64,000 nt of DNA from Megalopta genalis (Eukaryota > Arthropoda > Insecta > Hymenoptera > Halictidae): positions 11,141,962 to 11,205,961 of the forward strand of contig NC_135021.1 in the NCBI RefSeq assembly GCF_051020955.1, read 5' to 3'. The notes under the pieces were generated by a model. That model did not search any database, was not told where the DNA came from, and worked only from the letters and a program-made list of their open reading frames with translations. The translations under genes and the position numbers were made by a program. Numbering within the stretch: the first letter of the stretch is position 1; the number at the start of each line of letters is the position of its first letter. Below are positions 55,044 through 64,000 of the stretch, in pieces.

Positions 55044-56669
55044 GTGTGTATCAGTATCAAGTGCGTCCCCCCGCCTCCTCGGCTCTATGACATTCGAAAA
55101 ATGAAGCTCGAGGTGTGTTTCGACGCCTGGGTAATCAGTCGAGCGGTGAGCAAACTGGACGTTCGTGTCCAATTCCAAATCGAGCCATGATTTTTCAGAC
55201 ATCTCCGACGATCTGGCAAAAAAATGCTCGCAACAAAAGTTGCTCGGCATTCGCTTTTCTACGAATCAGAATATGAGAACTTGCCGGGAAACGGTTCTTT
55301 TTCATAAGAAATACTGGTCACCTCGATTTTTCAAATGTAAACGCATGGTTTCGACTCGATAATACCCTAGCCGGTGTCGTGACGAATTCAACGACCTACT
55401 GTACTATAACCTTAAACCTTGAAACAACGCTAAAGCGATTTTGGCCACGGATTGCTGCCTCGTCAGACCGCTGTGCGACGGTGCACCGCGCGTTGCAACG
55501 CGCAACGGCTCGGCTCTCGGCTCGGCTCGGCGCGGCGCGACAGTATTGCGCAGAGCGGCTCGTCTGGCTAGTGCACGTATCGCCTAACGAAGACAGACAG
55601 ATCAAGTAGGTGAATGGGCGAGAGGAGGAGAGAGCCGGAGGACGGAACACGGTGCCGTGCCGGTAGTGGAGCGTAGGAGGAGGTAGGGGAAACCGTGGAT
55701 TTGCGACGTTGCCGCGGCATGCGCACGCTGCTGGCGACAGGTCAATCGCGTGTAATCGTAATCGTAATTGCAATTGCATTCGTAGCCGGCCCCCGGCCCG
55801 GCGAACGCGGGACCGCGGGATCGTCGCGGCAACGACTGCTGTAACCGGATAAAACGCGTTAATAGCAACCGAGGAGACTCGAACAGACTTTTCGGCGGTT
55901 GCCATCCACCCGGGTGGGGAGGGGACCGGGGCAGGATCGAGGCCAGAGGGTGCACTCGCCGCGGTGCACTACCCCTATGCAGTTGCCACTGGGCTCTGTT
56001 TATTAACCAGAGATCGTCGACACCTGCGCCAGAACTTGCGCCGCTGCTGAAAACGGCGCTGCGAGCCTCGGAGACACTGATTCGGGATTCGCGGCTAGGG
56101 TTGCGGTTCGTTCTTTTTTCTTTTTCGAAAGGACAGTACTTTTTGACATTCGAAGTGCGGTGCCCGGGTCCGCTTTGACCCAGTGTATAAATATTGTTAT
56201 TCGACTATTTGTTATCTTGACAATTATATTTGACATTTTCGCGTGGTTCATTAACGTGTCTGAAAGGGGCGCCTTGCAAAATATGTTGAGATTTGTGAAT
56301 AATATTGTAAATAATCCTAAACAAGCATAGTTATATCTTTGTCAAAAAGGTTCGCCGTTCGCGTGTTAACGTCCATTCCGGGATTGTATTCCAATAATTT
56401 ACAACAATGAAAAGTAGTAGTTCAGCAGTATTCTTAACTGTGACTCGTCGGGGGTGACAACCCCGTCCGGAACATTTCTGGAAGAGGATCCATCGATTTG
56501 AACCGTGAACTTTCATCCGAATGCAGCGACGTTTGCTTATGCTTCGGAATAAAAAGGACCCCAGCTATTTCGCATAATATGAGAATAATAGTGGCGTAAG
56601 GGACATTTTCGATCATTTTCACTTACAATCCTTTAAATGTAATCCGTACATGGCAAAATGTTCAAAAAA
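55044..56669. other. CpG-rich island and flanks, no gene called
   Basis: 55380-56100 is strongly CpG-rich with CTCGG pentamers (55510-55540). Minus-strand frames of 169 and 117 codons overlap a plus frame of 76 and are Arg/Ser/Pro low complexity. CTTTGACCCAGTG at about 56173 is the inverse of a word at 20965. Confidence 0.4.
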
Positions 56670-56935
56670 CAAATAAAATTAACTATAAGTTTACTACACA
56701 AATTAACTTGATCCTTAATTATCTAAGCGATAAATTTGTGTTCGGTGAACAATGGTCATACAAATAAAATTAACTATAAGTTTACTACAAATTAACTTGA
56801 CCTTAAATTATCTAAGCGATAAATTTGTTCAGTAAACAATGGTTATACAAATAAAATTAACTATAAGTTTACTACAAATTAACTTGGCCCTAAATTATCT
56901 AAGCAATAAATTTGTTCAGTGAACAATAGTTATAA
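56670..56935. repeat. Three direct repeats of ~88-91 bp
   Basis: CAAATAAAATTAACTATAAG begins units near 56670, 56761 and 56848. Each ends with TTATCTAAGCGATAAATTTG and a GTGAACAATGGT variant. The second and third units are closest. Confidence 0.88.
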
Positions 56936-57161
56936 ACAATGTTTATCGCAATGAGAAGAGTGTGACTTACGCCACTATGATTCTAACCCACTCGTTTAGC
57001 GATACACAGTTGCTTTACGGAAGAGGCTAATCAAATTTGCTAACATCAAACAGGTATCTTTGCTACGCACCTGTGGAAGACATACGCGATGATTTTATAA
57101 TAAGAACCAACATCGCTTTGTACAGGTGAAATTAGCTTAGACTAGCTGAAACAAGCTAGGA
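56936..57161. other. Unique DNA, nothing supported
   Basis: GTGACTTACGCCACT at 56961 resembles the box of the 4-bp-duplication transposon, but no flanking match was seen. Confidence 0.3.
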
Positions 57162-57742
57162 TTAACACGTTGATTGCCACGGGGGTCACCGGTGACCGGC
57201 ACTTAACTTGGCGGTGACGCTATGGGGGCCACCGGTGACCGGCACTTAACTTGGCGGTGACGCTATGGGGGCCACCGGTGACCGGCACTTAACTTGGAGG
57301 TGACGCCATGGGGGCCACCGGTGACCGGCACTTAACTCGGAGGTGACGCCATGGGGGCCACCGGTGACCGGCACTTAACTTGGCGGTGACGTCATGGGGG
57401 CCACCGCTGACCGGCACTTAACTTGGAGGTGACGCCATGGGGGCCGCCGGTGACCGGCACTTAACTTGGCGGTGACGTCATGGGGGCCACCGGTGACCGG
57501 CACGCCCAAATTGATAGGAATATATATAATTTAAAACAAATGTCAATATCTAAAATTTTGTATTATTACCATCGTCGATTCAAACAGTGACCCCTGTCGC
57601 AATTAACATGTCAAACATGGTTCTACACTGTAACTTATCTATTGCAGATAATATTTCAACGTTATATGTATCACATAAAAGAAAATTCATCGTGGCGCCA
57701 CGGACAATTTCTGTAAAACCGGCGTGGCATTCAACGTGTTAA
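57162..57742. mobile_element. TTAA MITE carrying a 43-bp minisatellite
   Basis: 581 bp with TTAA at both ends and inverted termini ACACGTTGATTGCCACG / ACACGTTGAATGCCACG. The palindrome GGTCACCGGTGACC at 57184-57197 sits 18 bp inside the left end, and from there a 43-bp unit containing it is repeated eight times. The right half is AT-rich and single copy. No coding frame. Confidence 0.92.
57181..57504. repeat. 43-bp minisatellite, about 7.5 copies
   Basis: Units start with GGGGG at 57181, 57224, 57267, 57310, 57353, 57396, 57439 and 57482, exactly 43 bp apart. Each contains a GGCCACCGGTGACCGG core, ACTTAACTTGG and CGGTGACG. Nearly identical copies imply a recent expansion. Confidence 0.97.
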
Positions 57743-59249
57743 CTAAGACTTCACCCAACCAAAAACAATGTCTTTCGGACTGTTACGAATTGATAGAACT
57801 TGCGGTAGTGCCCGAAAGTGTCCCCGCAACTCGAAAGAGTTAACAAGGACGTTGCCCCGGTTGGACTAATCAGCCTCGATTCCAGGGGTCGCCGTAAAAC
57901 TGTAAATTCCCTGGGAACTGTTCGAAGGAAGACGAGAAGAGACAGATTCGATCGCGTATATCGCGAAGGAGCCGCAACGGAGGGTGCAGTGGGTGGTTAT
58001 GGTTGGCGCGTTACACCTGCACGAACGCAGTTCTCCTCTATATTGGATCGTGTGGGCGCGGTGGTGTCATCTCTCGGCGATCTCTCGAGCGACCTCCTCC
58101 TCTCCCCGCCTCGGCCCGCCGCGCCGTCCTGCTCCCGCCTCGTTGCCGGTTCCGTTCTTCGGAGGCACGTCTAACCTAAGCTAACCTAACCTCGGCGCGT
58201 CCTGCTTCCCCTCGGCTCCCCGCCCCACCAGCGCGCACCGGGACCGGGGGCTTTCTTTTCCCATCGGCGTGCCCCGGTGTGCGTCTACGATACCACGAAC
58301 TCTTCCCCTCTCCTTGTCACGCTCGTTCCCCCACCCGGCGCTTCACCTAGTGTCCACTTCGCGTTCGCCTCTCGGTGGAAACCGATGGGTGGGGTAGGCG
58401 CAGGAGAAACAGAGGTATGAGGAGGGAGCAGAGGGCGAGGACAGAGATACTGCTCCACAACGCTGTCTTGCTTTCCTGCCTCTTCGTTCACGGTCACACC
58501 CGCCGTGGCTCTCAAACGGGGGCTCGACGACCATCGTCGACCGCAGCTGCGGCAGAAAGTGGTGCCCCTGCGTTTCCTTTGCGGGCAGAGAGTCGTGATC
58601 TATGACTCATGTGACACGGTTAAAGGACACAGTTTCAGGACGGACAATTTCGGCCGTAGGACCGTCTCTCGTAATTTGGTACCACCCCTAACTCCCGACG
58701 AGCAGACAACGCACAGATTAACATCGTTAGCTTTGTGCGTGCGCCAGGCCGGTTAATTATTAATCCTAGCATACTTAAGCGAGGTCAATAATGCCCACAG
58801 AAATTTAAACGCGTATTTTTGTTCTAACTACTGCTAATTGCTATTTTATAAATTTTTTATATTTTAGATTTGCAGGTAATTAAATGTTTTGTTAAACATG
58901 TATTTTTTCCAACGGTGTTCTTTTATACATTTTTTATATCTTATTTTTGCAGCTTCTTTAACGTATTATTTAACAGTATTGTACAAATATACCTCGAACA
59001 GAGAAAATAGTATTTACAGCACTTTTTCTTACACGGATACAAAATGACCATCCCTTAAGCAGGCTTTACACTTTCTGATACCTTAAGCGCCCTAGGGGTG
59101 AACAATCTCTGTAACACACCCTCGGAACTATTTCGTACGGAGAACTATTTTTGTCTTGCAGCTGGAATCTCGCCTGGTGAAAGTGAAACAAAATTCCAGT
59201 TGCTCGGTACGACCCATGATATATACCTTGAAGAAGACAAATATTGCTC
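57743..59249. other. CpG-rich island then AT-rich DNA, no gene called
   Basis: 57800-58750 is CpG-rich with frames of 118, 66, 76, 83 (plus) and 76, 63 (minus) codons that overlap and lack domains. 58750-59250 is AT-rich without features. Confidence 0.4.
58171..58192. repeat. Short telomere-like CCTAA words
   Basis: CTAACCTAAGCTAACCTAACC contains the reverse complement of the insect TTAGG telomere unit about four times, imperfectly. Too short to be an interstitial telomere tract with confidence. Confidence 0.3.
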
Positions 59250-59541
59250 TTAACCCTCAGCTGTCACTTCCTTTGCGAAGCACGTATATCATTCTGGGTC
59301 ACGCAGACCCAGTTCCGTTTCGAACAACTGTCACTCAAAAATTAGAAATAGTACTGAGACCCAAAAATTTCAGAATGTAATTTGAACGTTCTGAAACATC
59401 GTTTCCTTCATTGGAACTCGATATTTCACTCCCAAGTACAATTAATTAATTGTTAATTTCATTCTTCTCGTGACAACATCATTTTTTCGAAAAAGAAAAA
59501 AATATTTGACATTTTGACCCGACGTGACAGCGAAGGATTAA
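59250..59541. mobile_element. TTAA MITE with 7-bp-arm hairpin
   Basis: 292 bp; TTAACCCTCAGCTGTCAC at the left, inverted TTAATCCTTCGCTGTCACG at the right. CTGGGTC-ACGCA-GACCCAG lies at 59294-59312. No frame of interest. Confidence 0.8.
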
Positions 59542-60355
59542 CTATAAGCTCGTCTTAGCTATCTTGCATATTTTGCAGAAAATAAATGTTAAAACTAACG
59601 GACTCGATTGCAATTCGCGAACAAACTCCGCCCTCCCTGAACGCTCAAGAATGGGCACGTCTCATCGAGCGAAATTGCATTCGAACGTCTCTACTAAACG
59701 TCCCGACGTTTGCTTGACGAAAGCACGGATAATAACTCGAGAAGAATAGTGCGCGGGTATCCGAGGGTTGAGAACCACTGAGGGTACAGTATCAGACCGG
59801 CTCCACCTAGCATAGGGTGAACGGGTCGGAGGCCGCTGGTTCCTCATAGAGTTGCTCTCTTCTTATTATTATTACAGGAACGCGCGCGCACTGGCGCACA
59901 CGGCCACGCTCGGCTCGCACCAGCGCACACGGCCTGCGCTCGCACGCACGCATTCGCCGGACGCATGCGCGAGCTCGGAGGCTCTCGGTGGGAGAAGCCG
60001 AACGGGTGGGGATGAGACGGCGAGAGAGGGGAGAGCAGAGCGTCGCGGCACGTGGTGGGGCAGAAAACAGGTTGAATCGCGGGCGCGGGCGAGGCAGCAT
60101 GCTGACTGCTGACCGTACCAGCCCGGTGGGGAGGGCCGAGGGGAGGGGACGCCGCCTCGTGGTAGGGCAAATCACAACCGGCGAGGGGCGGCGGGATCAT
60201 CCGGCGGCGGGAGGGCCGAGGGCGAGGTGGAGGGGCGGCGAAGAGGTTGCCGCACTTACTCCTCGTCTTACCGCGGATTACCATTATCATTATTCCTGCT
60301 TGTCGGGCGCCACTGACAGCTATGTGTCAGAGCGACCGTTATGATCGGGATGTTA
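59542..60355. other. CpG-rich island, no gene called
   Basis: 59840-60345 is CpG-rich with overlapping frames of 122 and 148 (minus) and 86 and 118 (plus) codons, all Arg/Ala/Pro low complexity. Confidence 0.4.
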
Positions 60356-61020
60356 TGTAGAATCAGAGTTGCGCAAAAATTCATTCGATTGACGAGTGCA
60401 AATTTTATTCGCTGTTCGACAAGTTATACGAACGGGAATAACGTTTTTACTCGTTACAAATGCGTTTGCTCGTTACGAATAATTACATTTGTTCCGGTAA
60501 GAATACGATTTTTATACGTAATTGAATGAATGAACAAAAATTCGATATTTAATTTCGAATGACGAATCGTTACATTTGAACGAACAGAATTTATTCGAAT
60601 GAGAAGAACATTTTTATTTGTTATTCGAATGAGAACAACATTTGTATGCGTTAATCCCGAATGTCGATAAATATTATAACGTATATAAATAATTATATAA
60701 ATATTAAAAATTTAAATTATATAAATATACATATATAAATAATTATATAATAATAAGATAAATTTACAGGTTAAATTCGCATTGCGAAAGAACGTGATGC
60801 GCGTGTGAACGGAGTCTGCGAATAATTGCTTAGAAATAAATTATGTTTATTCGCGAAGGCGAGTGAATTACTCGTGAACGAACTATTCGCAAATAAATGA
60901 TTCGCGACCGAACAACTCGCGACTAATTTATTCGCGAATAAGGTAACAGCGACTTACTCGCAGCAAAATTTTCCGCTAACAAAGTTGCTCGATTATTTGT
61001 TCATTCGAATAATTATCTAG
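60356..61020. repeat. Degenerate ATTCGAATGA and ATTCGCGAA repeats
   Basis: Irregular recurrences of TTATTCGAATGAGAA, ACGAATAATTA, CTCGCGACTAATTTATTCG and related words, with an AATTATATAAATA tract at 60660-60760. Resembles the arrays at 45400 and 63415 but with no fixed period. Confidence 0.5.
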
Positions 61021-61567
61021 ATAGAAAGTTACCGGAATAATGGCCAACTGTGTGTACAATGCGCGTTATCGTCGTCGTTTTCGGTGTATCGTTTCGATAT
61101 CTGTCCGTCCGTATCGGCGCCTTTGTCCTTGTCCCGTTCGCGATTAACGCGTCTTCTTCTTTTCGCCGGCGAATTTGCTTGTTCCGAGATCGTAAACAAG
61201 CTGCGGCGACTTCGGGGATTGGGTTTCCCAAGAATTAAAAATGGGACATTTGTGTGTCGAGCGTAGGAGCTTGCTTGGTCGATCGGTTCGCGCAGCACGG
61301 TTATATCTCTGCGTCTTGCCAGCAAAGAAGAAAGCATCTTCGACGCGTGCCAGCGCAAAGGTCGCTTTGTCGCGCGAACGATTATGGAAATTTCGCTTCA
61401 ATCAATTTGCTTATGGTAAACAGCCTGGAAAACTGTGGACGGTCTCGGGAGCGCTTCCTCTTTCTGGATTACACACTGTAACTTTCCTTTGTCTCTTGTT
61501 ATTCGTCTTCTGACCATTATCGTGTCATTTTTCTTGCGCTCGGCGGCGCGGCCGCGAGCATGTTCCA

Positions 61568-61611
<44 letters not shown>

Positions 61612-62027
61612 CTCTTTCTCTCCATCTCGTTCTCTCTCGAAGACAAGCTTGAATTATTATTAGACGTAGGTTTGATAACGAGCTTGGTGACGTTTTGACG
61701 AATGACAACGTCTGGAAGACGAGCTCCCGCGTCGGATATAGCCATTCAAGAAGTATGGCGAAATCATAAATAATAACCAGCGAGACTTAGCTTCTTCGGT
61801 TGCGGATGGCCGTTCGCTATAGAACCGACCGCGTATTGGGGACAAACACTATTCTCGGAATAATTATAGTTGTTCGGATATCTTTTCCATGCCGCTCGCC
61901 GCTTTTCGCAAGAAGAGTTGTCGCAGCCGACCCCTCGGTTGCTATGTTGCATGTTCCTGGCTAAATCTGTGCTTGCAAGAAAGAGAACGCCGCGTGCCGC
62001 GTATTTTCACATGTTTTCCGAGATATT
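61021..62027. other. Mixed unique DNA with CT microsatellite, no gene called
   Basis: Twelve or so overlapping frames of 60-115 codons on both strands; none shows a domain. The 115-codon minus frame includes the microsatellite read as Arg/Glu repeats. Confidence 0.4.
61572..61609. repeat. CT microsatellite
   Basis: Nineteen CT dinucleotides without interruption. Confidence 0.96.
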
Positions 62028-62160
62028 GTTCCCATCAGTAACGCCTCGCATTAGTGGCGTTTCAAATTGCATAATATCCTTGATTGCATAACCTTCTCCC
62101 GATAGGTACGTAAATCCTGTATGCTGCTGCAGTTCAATGAATGCATTAACTAAAACTTTT
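62028..62160. repeat. Dispersed repeat, copy 2
   Basis: GTGGCGTTTCAAATTGCATAAT and GAATGCATTAACTAAAACTTTTTGAAA match 4665-4825 in the same order and spacing, with a diverged middle. Confidence 0.5.
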
Positions 62161-62396
62161 TGAAACAGACTCAGCTTACACTTTCATCATTGTAAGAAAT
62201 GTGTCTGTTCTTAGCGGTGGTACTTAAAAACATTGCGGAGCGAGACGGGCTCGGAGCGATACGCTCGGCCCTTAAATCAGCGAAATCTCGAAAAATACGC
62301 ATTAGATCAGTGTGACAAGCCTATATTTCTCTTTCTCACATTTCCTAACGATCGTACAAGCGGTCAAAGTTGATGCGAAAGAGATAAAAAAAGTTT

Positions 62397-62470
62397 TTAA
62401 CCCTTGAACGGTAGGAGAAATTTCCGAGGAAAAGTGACCCGGAGCCACACACGCGGACTGTTATTTTGAA
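62397..62470. mobile_element. Possible single TTAA-element left end
   Basis: TTAACCCTTGAACGGTAGGAG has the form of the TTAACCC termini seen elsewhere, but no matching right end was found in the next 500 bp. The words TTCTTAGCGGTAGGACTT (62589) and TTCTTAGCGGTGGTACTT (62212) form a diverged repeat around it. Confidence 0.3.
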
Positions 62471-63414
62471 TTACCTCGAAAAATAATTCTTTTTATTCTC
62501 TGACAACCCGATGTTCATTGTTCCGACACTTGTTTGAACACGTAATGACCATTTAAAAGTCGTCCGGAAGCGGCACAGAAAGTTTTTATTCTTAGCGGTA
62601 GGACTTGGAACATTTTTTAAATTTTCATCTTTCGACGAAAGAAGAGTGTTTCTGTTTACCGACATGTGTACTATTTATTGACCAAATTTATTGTCAAGAT
62701 AATTTAGAGTTAAGTTAATTGATAGTAATTTCATAATTACTAAGTTAATCGTCTTCTGAACATTTTGACGTGTATAGATTACATTTCGAAACGTACGTCA
62801 GAATTTTCGAAAATACCGTTTACGCCACCATCGTTCTAGCCTACTGATATTTCCAGCGAACTATCGTAACTCCGTTCGAGGCGTAATCTTTCACAGACCG
62901 TTCGCGCTGTATCGATAAAGCATCCGCAACTGCAACCACGCGGCCGCATTCGACGATAGGCGTCTTCCGCGCTGCTTAAACAGATCCCTGTTGCAGCAGC
63001 GATGACTTTCACCGGTAGCAAATATGGCTGAGCACCAACCAATCCAGAAACATCCGCACCTCTGGCAACGGAACAGGGACGAAGTAGACGAGCCGGCAAG
63101 AAGAAAAACCAAATTGAAAGGTAGCGGGATCAGAGGAGGAGGTCGTAGATAGTTAGAGAGCAACCGCTGATGAAGCTACAGTTGATTGGATCGCATGCTC
63201 AAAGTCGAAGCAGCTTTCAATTGGGATCGTAGTTACATCCAGTCGCGACGTTAAGTAAACCGTGATCGACCCCTAATTTAAGGGCTGTTCCAAGGCTCGC
63301 GGGGGAATCGCTGTCTCTCGATCGGCGACAGCGAATTAAATCACTGCGACCCGCGTCGCTTCGCAGATGTTATATTATTTTCGCAATTATTCGTATCGCA
63401 ATTTTATAATATTT
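62471..63414. other. Unique DNA, CpG-rich from ~62820, no gene called
   Basis: Two overlapping minus-strand frames of 87 and 90 codons at 62836-63163 contain Cys and Gly but no recognisable spacing or domain. Confidence 0.35.
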
Positions 63415-64000
63415 TATTCGATGAATATTTCGAATAAATTCTCCGAATACATTCGAGTAATATTTCGAATGAATTCTCTGAATATATTCGAGTAATATTT
63501 CGAATAAATTCTACGAATATATTCGAGTAATATTTCGAATGAATTCTTTGAATATATTCGAGTAATATTTCGAATATGTTCAAGTAATATATTCGAGTAA
63601 TATTTCGAATATGTTCAAGTAATATTTCGAATATATTCAAGTAATATTCCGAATGAATTCTCCGAATAAATTCTTCGAATACACTCGAGTAATATTTCGA
63701 ATGAATTCTCCGAATATATTCAAATAATATTTCGAATGAATTCTCTGAATATATTCGAGTAATATTTTGAATGAATTCTTCGAATACATTCGAGTAATAT
63801 TTCGAATAAATTCTCTGAATATATTTGAGTAACATTTCGAATAAATTCTCTGAATATATTCAAGTAATATTTCGAATATATTCGAATAATATTTCGAATA
63901 CATTCTACAAATATATTCGAGTAATATTTCGAATGAATTCTCTGAATATATTCGAGTACTATTTCGAATCAATTCTCTGAATATATTCGAGTAATATTTT
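63415..64000. repeat. 35-bp minisatellite running off the window
   Basis: Units of GTAATATTTCGAATGAATTC, then TCTGAATATATTCGA; ATTCGAGTAA anchors at 63451, 63486 and 63521 are 35 bp apart. Shorter variants that skip the GAATTC half occur at 63560-63640. Minus-strand frames of 111 and 143 codons are repeat translations. Confidence 0.93.

Noticed and set aside
57181..57504. CRISPR-like regular array
   Set aside because: Units are contiguous 43-bp tandem copies without unique spacers and lie inside a TTAA MITE.

Overview
The window looks like gene-poor, repeat-dense DNA from an insect nuclear genome, most likely Hymenoptera (inference). Support: six mariner-family loci, many TTAA-flanked piggyBac-type elements, a TATA plus TCAGT arthropod core promoter in a candidate LTR, CpG-rich islands alternating with AT-rich DNA, abundant GA/CT and AT microsatellites, and short TTAGG-like telomeric words. 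No operons or bacterial signals occur. I find no host protein-coding exon I can defend; long open frames are repeat translations or composition artefacts in GC-rich islands.

Layout. 0-2.3 kb: a 27-bp minisatellite with a 164-bp higher-order period. 3-12.4 kb: TA- and TTAA-flanked MITEs, a probable solo LTR with a clear promoter, and a 375-bp inverted duplication (6.8 and 11.0 kb). 13.2-17.4 kb: a 160-bp tandem array interrupted by other sequence, including a piggyBac-type element. 18.6-22.7 kb: a 1.3-kb element of unknown class with a 4-bp target duplication, a mariner relic, and nested MITEs. 26.1-27.6 kb: an 18-bp minisatellite with a 180-bp higher-order period. 28-31.7 kb: further MITEs, a hAT-like MITE and a 700-bp pentanucleotide array. 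32.85-33.4 kb: a foldback with arms of about 265 bp. 34.2-35.4 kb: a second, inverted copy of the unknown 1.3-kb element. 36.5-41.8 kb: a 150-bp array invaded by piggyBac and mariner remnants, and a pogo/Tigger-like relic. 43.4-52 kb: the densest part, with a mariner broken by a piggyBac element, a solo LTR, and a four-level nest (mariner > solo LTR > two abutting TTAA MITEs > second mariner). 52-64 kb: more TTAA MITEs, one carrying a 43-bp minisatellite, and a 35-bp array that runs off the end.

How the parts relate. Every recognisable transposase is broken (frameshift, stop, or loss of catalytic aspartates), so nothing here looks autonomous. The nesting gives a relative insertion order, and two repeats carry their own empty-site controls. 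The most interesting theme is that several sequence-unrelated TTAA elements share one architecture: a short inverted terminus followed within about 15-80 bp by a strong palindrome of 14-20 bp, often with an AT-rich or CATA centre. CpG-rich unique islands between the repeats may be regulatory or intronic DNA, but this cannot be shown from sequence alone.
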